Shown here in pieces: positions 46,201 to 57,077 of a DNA stretch of 64,000 bases. The first letter of the stretch is position 1, and every line of letters starts with the position of its first letter. The stretch is from Corticium candelabrum (Eukaryota; Porifera; Homoscleromorpha; Homosclerophorida; Plakinidae): positions 5,064,625-5,128,624 of the forward strand of contig NC_085099.1 in assembly GCF_963422355.1 (NCBI RefSeq), written 5' to 3'. The position numbers and the translations under genes are program-made. A model generated the notes under the pieces. It saw only the letters and a list, made by a program, of their open reading frames with translations, ran no database searches and had not been told where the DNA came from.

Positions 46201-47197
46201 CCTGCGCAGACCGACGTTGCTCATTCAATAATGTCAGGAGAACAACATGCAATGAAATCTTTGTTCAGTGACAGTAGACAATGCTCAGTGCCTAGTCACG
46301 TAGAGAATGAAAGCCAGCACTCAATGCAGCAGCAACAGAAGCAATCATCATTCAAGTATTCAAGAAAATGAGGCATGATTTTGGCTATGTCGTGACCCTG
46401 AGTGTATTTATTGTTCCAGTCTAAGCTTGCTCGTTGTGAACATGAAAGTAACGTGCATCTACTTCTCATTTCTGACAATGATGAATCAAATATTGACGAA
46501 ACAGACATCACTCATGATTCAACTACTGCTACTGAAGACAAAATGTTTAATTATGTTTCTAATTTTTGAAAATGGCTCTTTTGGAATGAGATTTGAAGAC
46601 GCCATTTCAGAAATGAATGGGGAGAGGTTTATGGAAATTCAAGTTTTCACACTTCAAAGAGGCCAGAAGAACAAAGTATGCTCTAGAAGCTTTCTACTTT
46701 GTAGCTGCAGATGGCATTGTTGAGCTGTACTGAAGCTCATTGTCAGCTTTGGAACAGAGGCTTAAATTTCCATGGAGGCATTGGCAATAACATTCCTTTA
46801 GACTTAATGGTGGAGCATTATAATAACATAGTCAAGGAACTGATTGCTAATTATGGTGCTTATGTATCTTTTGCTTCAGCTCAGGTGGTAAGTCGTGCTT
46901 TATAAGTCATTGAAACTGTTCTTGACAATTTGCATGTGGCTCTACAACTTCCTCAGGAGTCTTGGGAAGCATGCTAGGATTGACAAGCAGAAAGATGTGC
47001 ATATGACTGCCAATGAGGCTTTGAAACAGAAGGTGAGAGCATATATTCCTGGAGGAGCATACAAGACATTTACAAAGATGAAGCAAGATGTTCTACAAGG
47101 ACTCACACCTAGCTCACTTCTAACTTGGATTAGGAAGCAGAAGCAGATGCTTCATGTCCATGAATTGGAACATCCTGTTTCAAACGTGACTGTCTAG
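43271..47197 (+). pseudogene. DUF6589-family protein gene, decayed
   Basis: In order on the plus strand: an N-terminal Cys-rich, ZAD-like finger (KCRLCGNRFPS, HYVCGLCRSRLLTFEC) at 43310-43530; a linker; LTGDNLDILINQDQVHD at about 45058-45115 and the following NKFLHWF, VTDERIVDYHLPTARPRCP at 45120-45205; helical middle blocks (REYLLMLRNFVICSMN; DVEILYHLGNCLDHSDIARA) at 45570-45760; and the end NIPLDLMVEHYNNIVKELIA and DVHMTANEALKQKVRAYIPG at 46785-47050. These blocks match the DUF6589 family order from end to end. Numerous stops and frame changes break it, so it is a pseudogene. Biochemical function of the family is not known to me. Such genes are often multi-copy in sponges, cnidarians and fungi, suggesting mobility (inference). 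Confidence 0.75.
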
Positions 47198-47500
47198 GAA
47201 ATCTTGTTGTTATAAGGTTTGCTTTGTTTTGGTGTTTTACTTTTTCGAACAATTTTGGTAGTATACGATTAGCTTTAGTAACTTCTCATATAGTTTTAGT
47301 TTTAGTTATGGTAACTTCTTTTATAGTTATAGGTTTAGCTATAGTGCAAGTTTGTACGTATAGGTGCAACTGCATGTGCAATTAAGCTAGGCCAATACAA
47401 TTAATTAATGGATTTCATGTGGATGACTCAAAGTGATTGAGGGATCTCTTGTGCAATGCAGGCATGCCAAATTATTTCATGATAGAGATTTAATGAAAAT

Positions 47501-48317
47501 CAGTTCCAAGCAAGGCAAATTAATTAAGTCACATCTGAATGACAGAATGTCTTTTGCTACTAATATGGAAGCTACTTCAGTAGGTTTTGCACAGATGTAA
47601 TTTAATAATAATAATAACAATTAACCCTGTTTCTGTGTAGTGCAAGCTAGTGCAATGATTACGTGATATGAAAACTAACTTTTAAATGTTTCAATTTTAG
47701 TTTAGATTTGTCAGCAGTTGTTGGGCATGTTAGGGGTAAGACAAAAACTACATGGAATAGATTGTGTTTATAGTAAAAGATCAATGTGATGCTGTAAGGA
47801 TCATGTAGTCTTATAGTACCCTACTGCTCCTAGTGCAAAAACTAATCCTTTTCGAGTCTCTAAAAATAATTTAGAATTTTTACAAATCATGATTTTTTGA
47901 GGTCTTGATGTGCAATATTAGTCATTTTTGATTTTATTCTTTCAAACTAATTCAATTCTCTAAACGTTTCTAGTTTGCATCTTGAGCTGCACACTTTCAT
48001 CTAATGGCCATTTTTTTACGATATTTCATGCACGCATGCAAAAACCAAAAGCCCGGACAGCCAACATTTTTTAGACCAAAATATAATTTTTCTGTTATCC
48101 TATTATTTTTTAAGGTAAAATTTTCAAAAATTATTATTACTCGAACATTAGGAGCAGTAGGGTAGTTATGTAAGACACACTGTGAACATGCTTGTGCAAC
48201 ATAGCTTTCTGGTTATAATTTATGTAGTACCTCAATTTAGTGTATGCTCATTACAGTTCCAAGCAAGACAAATTAGTTAAGTCAAATCTGAATGACAGAA
48301 TGTCTGTTGCTACTAAT
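47501..48317. repeat. Direct repeats of about 64 bp flanking a MITE-bearing spacer
   Basis: 47501-47564 (CAGTTCCAAGCAAGGCAAAT ... GCTACTAAT) and 48254-48317 (CAGTTCCAAGCAAGACAAAT ... GCTACTAAT) are about 90% identical in the same orientation. The stretch between is AT-rich and non-coding and contains the MITE at 47817-48164. Confidence 0.75.
47817..48164. mobile_element. MITE with TACCCTACTGCTCCTA ends
   Basis: TACCCTACTGCTCCTAGTG at the left and CATTAGGAGCAGTAGGGTA at the right are inverted repeats of 16-19 bp. TTAT occurs just outside each side, a possible target duplication. The 348 bp interior is AT-rich and non-coding. Confidence 0.65.
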
Positions 48318-48503
48318 AAATAGACAATATAATTATTATACATTTACAATAGTGCCTTTGACGAGATATAGCCAGCACTATCAAACTGTTCATAATTCAA
48401 TACCAAATCAATAATACCAAAAACATCTTTTGCCTTAGCTTCACTTAGATCTGGCAACGAGTCTATGAATGATATCAGTTACTCTGCAATGTATCCAAGT
48501 GTG

Positions 48504-50173
48504 CTATAACGCAGTCAAATGTTTCCTGGCTAAGGGATGACTTATATCAACAGGACATGTATAGTAAGTCTGTTGGTGCAACGACACTAAGAGCGTTTCT
48601 TCTCTCAATTGATATTCATTAAGTGTTTCCCTAAGCAGCATTTGCTGCATCAGTGTGACAGACTGAACGGGACTTTCAGGTACTCCCTCGTTTTCTTGGT
48701 CAACACCAAACACTCTAACATACCTGAACAGCTATTCTCATCATCACGTCTTTGCACAGATATCACAACAGTTATTATGTTCGTTGAGTGCATACTGAAG
48801 CAGAAGCTGCTTCAAAAGCAGGCAACAAGAGATGTCGCCGACAAATGTTTGAATTCTTCAGATACTGGTACATACTGGAATCAATGTGAGCCAGTTGTTG
48901 TCTATATGGCAATACAAACGAGCCAGACTCTGAGTCCCATCTCGACCACATTGCCCTATCTCTTGCATATAGGCTTCCAAACAGTTGGAGGGACCATTGT
49001 GGAGAACTGCATGTGTACAGTCCTTTGGCATCAATACCCATTCCCAAGGCATTGGTAGCAAGCACTACTTGGCACTTTTTGTTGGTGTCTGAAAGTGATT
49101 CCAATATGAGCTCTTTGTTGGTCTCGGGTGTGGTGGAATGAAACATCTCTATCAGACGGTTTTCCATTCTGTTCTCACCTTCAGGAAAGAATGTATTTCC
49201 TCCTAAAAATTCTGAAAGTGAGTGTATAAAATGCAGGAGCATTTTGAGTTTCTAGTACACAAGAACTCTAGAACAATTAATTCCCAAAGTATACAATCTT
49301 TTGAGAACCCAACAGAAAGTCGTTTCTGAATCTGGATGCACTTTCTTGATGCACTTTAACATGTTGGGCCTATCTGGACTCTTGACAGTTTGCACTGCAT
49401 TGCGTATACCCAAAGTTTGATTTAGAATACTTCTTGTATCAGTGGAAGCTGTTGCTGTCAAGGCCAGACACGAAACGTCCAACAATGGTCTCAACTCATT
49501 TACGAGACCACACCAAATACAGAAAGGGTTGTTGTCATGACCATCAGTGCAGTCAAAGCTCACTTCACCCCTACAGATCCTCATAACGTGTAAACTCGCT
49601 CTGGCCCAAGTAGAGTCTAAATCTTCAAACTCACCACTGCACAACAGTATGCGCTTCATCGATGACAACTGCCACAGATCTCTGCCACAGATTGGATCTC
49701 TGTAGTGCCGTTCACCGCTCTGAAGAACCAACAAGAACTTCAGGGCTTCCGTAAATTAATGGAACTTTCCCTGCCTTGATTTCTGCATCTTTAGACATAG
49801 ACTAGCTGTCCAACAATTACAATTTCTGTGCCATTGTGAGTCAAAACAGCGACCTGATCTCTCATTACCGGCTTCAAAGGCAACACAACAACACCAGATT
49901 GTTCTTGGGATATCACTGGAAGCCGTTTTGCAGTCAGTCGACTACAAACAAATGTGAGAACATGAAAAATAAGTGACTTGCCGAATCCGGTAGGAAACAA
50001 GCAAAGACATTGCGACCTGGTACTAAATACCGTAGAGCAAGCAGTTGAAGGTGCTTCAAGACTTTAACACCAAATGTAGGCAATGTTGTTGAAACAGCCG
50101 CAGCAATGGCTTCATCATCAGGTAATGTCTGCAGCTGAAAAGCACTCGATGGGGCATCCCTATTCATGTCCAC
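48504..50173 (-). pseudogene. RecQ-like DNA helicase gene, decayed
   Basis: Minus-strand blocks in helicase order: Walker A FPTGFGKSLIFHVL (about 49965-50000); VVVLPLKPVMRDQV (49865-49890); VAVVIDEAHTVVQW, motif II DEAH, at about 49645-49685; SCLALTATAS (motif III, about 49450-49470); VVLATNALGMGIDAKG (motif V, about 49020-49060); and EIGQCGRDG (motif VI, about 48945-48965). The blocks are in different frames and parts are missing, so it is non-functional. The family includes many multi-copy WRN/RecQ-like genes in sponges and cnidarians. No exonuclease or HRDC domain is visible. Confidence 0.8.
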
Positions 50174-50228
50174 ATGGAAACAATAGCGTTGCGTTGGTTA
50201 GTGTTATCTGTACTCCACTCAGTCTCTT

Positions 50229-50275
50229 GTAGCCAGACCCTTTCCACCATCCGGAAGGATCAAGGGTCTGGCTAC
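50229..50275. mobile_element. 47-bp palindrome made of GTAGCCAGACCC ends
   Basis: GTAGCCAGACCCTT is followed 19 bp later by AAGGGTCTGGCTAC, a hairpin made of two facing copies of one end sequence. The same GTAGCCAG word recurs near 50558, 51595 and 63274, and rearranged at 50298, so it looks like a transposon-end family. Here only the ends remain. Confidence 0.55.
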
Positions 50276-50458
50276 AGTCGGAAGTATGTAGGCGGGAAGA
50301 GTCTGGCTATGCAAGACTGCACTCCACTGCAGAGCCATATATGTGCTATTACAATCATTTAACAACTGTTTAGAGGTAACGCTGATTGGCCATTTTTGTA
50401 GTGGTAGTTTTGATTGGAACATATGCTTCTGAATTTAAGCAATTACGCCTCTTCCGAA

Positions 50459-50640
50459 GTCAATTACAATAGAGGTGTCCCCAGACTGCTTTCTTGTCTC
50501 CTCCCACTCTCCCCATCACGTGCAGAAACCAGTCTGGAGTACCAAGGCTAATTTAGCGTAGCCAGCTCATCTTTCCTCCCACTCTCCCCTCCCATCACAT
50601 GCAGACAGCAGTCTGGAATACCGAGGCTAAAGTAGCACTC
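50459..50640. repeat. Tandem copies of the 43069-43154 repeat, inverted
   Basis: 50459-50549 is the full inverted copy of the left repeat. 50557-50640 repeats its outer part again (CCTCCCACTCTCCCCTCCCA, then CAGTCTGGAATACCGAGGCT). Non-coding. Confidence 0.75.
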
Positions 50641-50799
50641 TATGCCAATTATTATGCCTGACTATCCCGTATAGAAAACGTTCTGTGGGCGTTTGTCACA
50701 GCCTAATGAAGGAAGCCTTGCTACTGCCCATGACATGTCTTCTGCTTTTGTGTTTGCACGACGTTTGCACAGGTAAACTGCTGTAACAAATAAGTATCA

Positions 50800-52410
50800 T
50801 ATTGTATGAGTTTGGAGAAAATCGTCCATACTCACCTATGTTTCTGTGCAGCTGCTGCAGAGTTCGTTGCAGTTTTAGTCTAACATCAACTAACATTTGA
50901 AACACCAATTATTGTCCTAGAATACTCCGTAGTGCTTGTTTACAATGGTAGTAGACACTCTCCAATATCGGGCACTGGCTTACAGAAACCAGACAAAGAT
51001 TTCTTGTATCTAAGGCATGAATGTAGAGCGTAGAAACACGACGTGCTAGATTCAGCTTGATCACTTGGTGTATTGCTGTTCATGGTGACAAAATAGAACT
51101 TCCGCTGTCTTTCCCCCATATATTGGACACGCCCATCAAACATCGGACAGCCGCCGGCTTTTGCTTTCGACAGTACCACAGTTCACTGTCTGCACCTTGA
51201 AATAATAGGTACACGTCTCTTCTACTCGCAGTGATAACAACAGACTGGCAGTTTTGCACGTTGCTCTTCAGGAAGCTGAAGAAGAGAGGCTGGTCTTGTT
51301 CTCTAGTATCGGACTCCTGATTTGCTTGATGCGAGTGCAAATAGGCGTGAACCGCAATGAATTGTGTTAATACTGACTGCAGACGTTTTGCAAATGCTCG
51401 ACGAGCATGAAGAGCCTTTGACTTATCTCTGTATCAAAGAATTAGCTAGATATGGCCATCCACAAACAAATGAATGTATCTACAGGTGCTATACTGAGAA
51501 CATTTATAGCCCTTCCTTATCTAGCACGTCTTGAACATTGCCATCATTTGTGAGCAAATGAATTTAGAGACGGGAGAGTATATAGCCTTGCGTAGCCAGA
51601 CCCTACGGTCGCGTCATACACACGTCGCCTTGACATCTGGAAGACGGCTTTTTGTAATTGTAGTTGTCTATTTCGTGTCTATATTGACAATACATGTCTT
51701 ATAGGAGTCATTTCAAGATCTACTTTTCTCTCCAAATATTTCTTTTGTTCGATACGAAGACAAGTCAAAGACTTTCCGTGTTTGGTGGGCATTTCGTAGA
51801 TGTCTGCAGTCAGTATTAACACAATTCTTTATGGTTCTCACCTATATTGCTCTTGCATCAAGCAAATTGGGTGTCCGATATTAGAGAACAAGACCCGCCC
51901 CTCTTCCTCAGCTTCCTGAAGAGCAACGTGCAAAGCTGCCGATCTGTTGCTATCACTGTTAGTAGAAGAGAGATGTACCTTTTAATTCAAGGTGCAGACA
52001 GTGAACTGTGGTACAGTTGAAAGCAAAACCGGCGGCTGTTCGATTTTTGATGGGCGTGTCCAATATACGGGAAAGTAGCGGAAGTTCTATTTTGTCACCG
52101 TGAACAGCAATACGCCAAGTGATCAAGCTGAATCTAGCATGTCGTACCGTGTGACTACTCTCTACATTTATGCCTTAGATACAAGAAATCTTCGTCTGGT
52201 TTCCATACACAAGTGTCCGATATTGGGGAGTGACCGATAATTGACATTTGACTCTACTACCATTGTAACCAAGCACTACTGAGTATTCTAGGACAATAAT
52301 TGGTGTTTCAAAATTTTAGTTGATATTAACTAAAACTGCAACGAACTCGGCAGCAGCTGCACAGAAACATACGTGAGTAAGAAAGGTTTTCGCTAAACTC
52401 ATACAATTGG
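50800..52410. repeat. Large inverted duplication with about 630-bp arms
   Basis: 50800-51435 and 51760-52410 are reverse complements of each other at roughly 85% identity, around a spacer of about 325 bp (51436-51759). Matching blocks include CTATGTTTCTGTGCAGCTGC, GATTTCTTGTATCTAAGGCA and TTGCACGTTGCTCTTCAGGA. On the minus strand of the left arm there is protein-like content (FLKSNVQNCQSVVITASRRD; LLFQGADSELWYC; MLVDVRLKLQRTLQQLHRNI before a GTGAGT), but stops interrupt it and the family is not known to me. The right arm carries the same reading on the plus strand, also broken. Confidence 0.8.
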
Positions 52411-53043
52411 GACTAACCACCTATTAATAATCTGTTGATGACAGATATGTGGGAACGGAGGGATCTGATTACTAAACTAGAGCTTCAAACCACCAGTACC
52501 ATTAGTAAAATAGAAGAACCTAATCTTCTATACTGGTATTTGAGTTATTAACACCTTTAATTAACGCATGGCATACATACAAGTTGAATATAAACAAGTC
52601 TAGCCAACAGTGACTGTGAAAATGCCAATTAGCATTAATTAAAGGACTAAGAAACGTGAAAATCTTAGAGCCTCCACTGTGGTCAGGGCTGAGGGCTTAC
52701 TTGAGCCCTGGGGTAATAATTGAGCGATTATAGTAAAAGGTCTGGACAAATTGTTATCTCAGAAGCAGCTGTGGAAGGAGAAAGTTAGAAAGTGTGTGAA
52801 AATGTTTGATGTCTGATAGTTATTTTGAGCAGTGAGTCATTATATAGTCTACAAAGTTGTATATAGCACAGTTTTATAGTAAAGTTTTGAGATTAAGTGT
52901 TTTGAGTGTCGAGTGCATGTTGTGCCCCTGTCTGTTTCGTGAACTTTAGAGCTATTACTAAACTGGCTTAATTAGTTAAAAATTAACTACAAAGTTTGAT
53001 GAATGAGTAATGTTCTATTGACTGTCTTGTGTTGTGTTTCCAG
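52411..53043. other. No gene seen
   Basis: Between the inverted duplication and the TSP1 exon. Earlier exons of the TSP1 gene should lie here or further upstream, but none was recognised. Confidence 0.45.
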
Positions 53044-54082
53044 CGGATTGCACATGGGGTAGTTGGAGTTCATGTAGTGTTGAATGTGGAAATGGCACCA
53101 GAACTCGGCAGATTAGTCAAGCAGCTACAATGAGTGGTCAGAAATGTACAGGACCATCGACTGAAATCTGCATAGTCACATCTTGTATGATTACTGTTAT
53201 GGTGGAAGGCACACTTGTTGCTTTATATGCACTGTTTGTGTTGTAGGTATGGCAACAAATCTAGCTGCCTCTCTTGGAGCAACAGTGACCTTGAGTTCAT
53301 TTTACAGCACTGATGCTGTTACAAAGGCTATAGATGGCAATCCAAACGATGTTACTGGACAGACACTTGTCAGTACTGATTGTGCTGCTACAACATATTA
53401 CTTGAATCCTTGGCTTCAACTTGACTTGCAAAAGGAATATCTTGTCTCACATGTTAGAGCTATCCTGTACGATCATAAAGGTAGAAATGTGTATATTCGT
53501 GTTGGTAACAGCTTAACAAACAATGGGAATGACAACCACAATTGTGGAAAGGCTCCATATGACAGTTCTAATGACCTGAATGCAATATGGCGAGATGTTA
53601 GCTGCAGCCCACCAGTTTGGGGAAGATACATTAATTTACAGAGAATAGTGTATGGCCATCTTCGTGTATGTGAGGTGGCTTTCAACTATGGTTAGATGAT
53701 GTTGTGGTTTAGTTAAGTGTTGAATATTAAAGAGTAAAATGTCTTGTTCTTGTAGAGTTGGAGATTGCTATTCTAGACAATAATACTACTATTGAAGGGA
53801 CAAGCGTGGCAGTTGATAAGAATAAAGATTACCCTAATCCTATTGATTGTGGTGTCAGTCCTGATGTGACCAACTTTAATGCTCTCTTACAATGGAAACA
53901 CAACATAACCAATGATGTACCATCTTCAAGTGTCCAGAATGCTGGTGCATATCAGGTGTATGAGAATGGTGTGCAGCGGCTCTACATCAAGTCAGCTAGT
54001 GCCTTTGACAGTGGAGTGTATACATGCCAATCTACTGCAACTCATGGCTCTATAGTGTCAAAGTCATTTATACTGAATGTTG
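53044..54082 (+). CDS. TSP1 / fucolectin-type F5/8C / Ig domain protein, three internal exons
   Basis: Exons 53044-53184, 53247-53690 and 53756-54082 all begin and end in phase 1 and join without a stop. Exon 1 is one thrombospondin type 1 repeat (CTWGSWSSCSVECGNGTRTR ... CTGPSTEICIVTSC). Exon 2 is a fucolectin/tachylectin-4-type discoidin (F5/8C-like) domain: MATNLAASLGATVTLSS, AIDGNPN, PWLQLDLQKEYLVSHVR, then WGRYINL and LRVCEVAFNY. The basic and acidic residues at the usual fucose site cannot be placed with certainty. Exon 3 is an Ig-like domain (Cys ... LLQWKHNI ... SAFDSGVYTC). Start, signal peptide and 3' end are not visible, so this is a partial gene. One domain per phase-1 exon is the classic exon-shuffling pattern of extracellular recognition proteins. 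A secreted or membrane lectin/adhesion role is inferred. Confidence 0.8.
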
Positions 54083-54948
54083 GTGTGGGTAAGACTGCAT
54101 ACATGTGACGTGAGTTGATGATATGTTTACCGAGGGAAACTAATTAGTATACAATACTGGTCTACCATAGCTCCCTGCTAACATAAACGTGAACAACAAA
54201 ACACGACAGTAGCTCTTAGTACTCAGTGATTTTTCTACAATACATTTGATGTGTCCTGGGACGCATTTGATGAGGTTGGGATGCAGATTTCAGACAGCGG
54301 GACGCATTCTATTATGTGCATTCTTGTTTATAGAACGCACACTGGTAGGTTTCGACTACTGTCTATTCCCCATAAGGTCGAACTTCAAAAATCTGCAATA
54401 TTTTTGCTGCTTTATGGACCTTCCTGATGACCTTGGAATGGTTAGGAACCGCAGGACCTGGCGTTTTTTGTTTATTAGGTTATCTAAGCTCTTCCTACAA
54501 AGGAAACAGAAGGATTATTAAAACATTTCAGATACAAGTTGTGGAGCTGTGGTCATTATCCAATTATCTTGTAAGACATACAGACCAGCAACTGCAACCA
54601 TGGTGTAACAACTGAAGCAGCGCTATTAAGCACACCTGGTGTGACCTCTATCTCATACCTCACTTCCTTATGGGGAATAGACTTTAGTCTGTAGGTTACT
54701 AGCAGGCGTGTTCTTTTTATGTACTGCTGAACTGAGTACTTGCTCAAGTAACTGTTGACATACGGAGTGTAGGGTGTCGATTTGGTGAGTCTGGGCAACG
54801 CGTGAACTGTTAGGTAGCACAAGCTAGCACACGTGAAAATGTAGGCTGCTCTCCCTTCAACTTCAAACTTTCAAACGCCTCATTTCTGTGAGATAGATAG
54901 ATAATCATGCAGTAATGGGCACACAAAATATGGAGTGCATGCCTTCTT
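54083..54948. other. No further exon recognised
   Basis: Downstream of the Ig exon. The phase-1 donor at 54082 requires another exon, but no clear Ig, TSP1, EGF or membrane-span exon was found before the hAT relic. Confidence 0.4.
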
Positions 54949-55190
54949 CTGGCTGCAGGACTCAGACTGGTCATACCAGTAACAAATGCTGGCTGTGAAA
55001 GAGGATTCTCTTGTCAGCATCACATTATGACAAACTGCAGAATTATTTGTGTGAAGAGAAAATTGATAGCTTGATGCGCATTTCACTAGAAGGACCACCT
55101 ATGTATCAGTTTAATTTTGAGCTTGCATTTTGCAAGAGAAAAGAGCAGAATGCTGGAAGGTTACAGGTCTCTGAGTGCAAAGTGTTATAG
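54949..55190 (+). mobile_element. hAT transposase C-terminal relic
   Basis: The plus strand reads LVIPVTNAGCERGFSCQHHI and, after a one-base frame change near 55050, LCEEKIDSLMRISLEGPPMY followed by QFNFELAFCKRKE. CERGFS...N.IKT...LMRIS.EGP is the signature of the hAT dimerisation domain. The rest of the transposase is gone. Confidence 0.7.
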
Positions 55191-55623
55191 GCACTCACTG
55201 CCACATCAACATGATAAACATAATTACAGACTTATTAATTAAAAGTCTATTTGCACAAGATTGGTTAATAATCTAGTAAAATTTGCCTACACGTTTGTTT
55301 GATATAGACTATAGTAGACAGTATTCGCTTACTTGACAGCACCTAGGCGTAATTGTTGTAAGAACATGATGAATATAGTCACAAACTGTTACTATTTGTA
55401 TAGACTTTTGTTTGAATTTTGGTTTATGAAACCTGTCTACAAGTTAACTGTTCATTGATATACATACATTACAATTACATTCAATGTAGGAAATGTTTAC
55501 TACCACATTGCCAACTTTGGCCTTGCCTCTTTATGGGTGGGGCAGAATATGCAAAATAGATGAGGACGCATGTTTGAAGGGGTTAGGAAAATCACTGGTA
55601 CTTAATAGTTGAAATTGTTAAAT

Positions 55624-55654
<31 letters not shown>

Positions 55655-56370
55655 CCTTAAACTCTCTTTCTGAACTTGTTCCAGTCACGATTGAGTTGAA
55701 TTGTTTCAATTCTTTGCAGTTAGGATAGCAGGGAGCATATTTAAAGTAATTAGTTTTGGGGAATGAAGACCCATCCCTTAGGGACTATTTGTAGACTATC
55801 CTTGGAAAAATTATATTATTGAATCTTTTGATTCTTGAGTGTTGATTATTGATTGTACTTTCCAGGAATCTTTCTCAATTGGCCCAATGAGTTGTTGAAG
55901 ACCAACCCCTAAGCGACTATTTGTAGACTATCCTTCGAAATTTAAATTATTTAATCTTTATTAAACTTGGTGATTCGACTATACATAATGTCATCAGTGT
56001 CAGTATTTAGGATGCATTCCTTACTTAGCATACATTATGCTTTGTCTAGCTTTGCATACACTGTAACAGTATATTCTAAGTGGTCAGAAAATCTTTTGAG
56101 GGCTTTCTAGACTAAGCCAGCATGCAGTTTAGACTATTGATGATGACATCATTTGCTGCGAGGTACTCCAAAACACCAAATGATATTCTTGTGGAACAAC
56201 TCTGCCACTAGGCATGGCGTGATTCCTATATCCAAAATGCCCAGCATAGCACTCAGACGAATGTTAAGCAATGCTGTCTGTAGATTTGTCATAATTGGAA
56301 ACGGAAATGAGATCTCCCCTTGCAGGACCACGACTGTGGTTAAAAAAGGAACATGAACTAGTTTTATGGG
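55191..56370. other. No gene; TA microsatellite and a duplicated 67-bp block
   Basis: A (TA)n run lies at about 55628-55652. 55763-55829 and 55897-55963 are direct repeats (GGGACTATTTGTAGACTATC against GCGACTATTTGTAGACTATC, with matching flanks), 134 bp apart. No exon was seen. Confidence 0.65.
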
Positions 56371-56541
56371 ATCCATAGGCGCCTCGCTTTTGTGAGTAAC
56401 ACGTCCAACAGAGTTTTCAGACCGTCTACTGAAACACCAATCCTAGCTAGACAATACGTATTTGTTGAAACCCTAGCTGTCATGGAAGTAAACATGCAAA
56501 CTTCCTAGTAGTTTAGATTACGTATATAGGCTTGGTATAGG
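56371..56541. repeat. Dispersed repeat, copy B
   Basis: Close copy of 7632-7802 in the same orientation, including the words CAGACCGTCTACTGAAA and GACAATACGTATTTGTTGAA. No coding content. Confidence 0.8.
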
Positions 56542-56933
56542 TATTCGTCGTTTTGTGATCATGATCAAGACAATTGAAATGTACAGTCTAGGTATGCACT
56601 CAGTTCCGTTGTAACGACAGTGGTATGGTATTTACTGACATAGAAATTGATATCAGCAAACATTGATTAACAACAGTGTTAAATGCAGCACAGTGTAGTA
56701 AAGGATTGATTGTAGTATGGTACATGTGAATAGTTGACTGTAGGTGGCATTCAACTCCTGAAGGTGTTTCAAGAATGGGGTGACAGAAGTTCATGAGGCT
56801 TTTTCATTGCCATTTGCTCACTTAATTAAATGAACCCTTCTTAGTCTCATCTGTAGTCGGATTTTTGAGGTAGGTCCTATCATGAAACGTGGTCGTGGGG
56901 AGGAGAAATTTGAGATTTGTGTGTACCCACACG

Positions 56934-57002
<69 letters not shown>

Positions 57003-57038
57003 TAGAGAGAGAGAAATAATATTATATTTTTATAACAA

Positions 57039-57040
<2 letters not shown>
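56542..57040. other. Intergenic with CA microsatellite
   Basis: (CA)n at about 56944-56996 followed by GA-rich and AT-rich sequence up to the trinucleotide microsatellite at 57041. No gene seen. Confidence 0.7.

Positions 57041-57077
<37 letters not shown>
57041..57077. repeat. (TAC)n microsatellite at the 3' end of the LINE
   Basis: A pure TAC/ACT run of 37 bp directly abutting the LINE 3' end (GAGAAGATATGG follows). It is the same trinucleotide, in the same orientation, as the run at 60953-60986 on the other side of the element. Confidence 0.9.

Larger units (their letters stand above)
43069..50549. mobile_element. Candidate large element: DUF6589 and RecQ relics between inverted repeats
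   Basis: 43069-43154 (AGCCTTGGCTGCTTTCTGCA ... CTATTGTAATTGAC) and 50459-50549 are inverted copies about 90 bp long and roughly 90% alike apart from one 12-bp gap. AAT lies outside both ends, a possible 3-bp target duplication. Inside are a decayed DUF6589 gene (plus) and a decayed RecQ-like helicase gene (minus), tail to tail. This could be one old DNA transposon or segmental unit. However, a further partial copy of the end repeat sits in tandem just outside (50557-50640), so the ends may be independent MITEs instead. Confidence 0.35.

Noticed and set aside
54246-54521. 91-residue open frame after the Ig exon as its continuation
   Set aside because: No acceptor in the required phase gives an Ig, TSP1 or membrane-span sequence, and the composition is not convincing.
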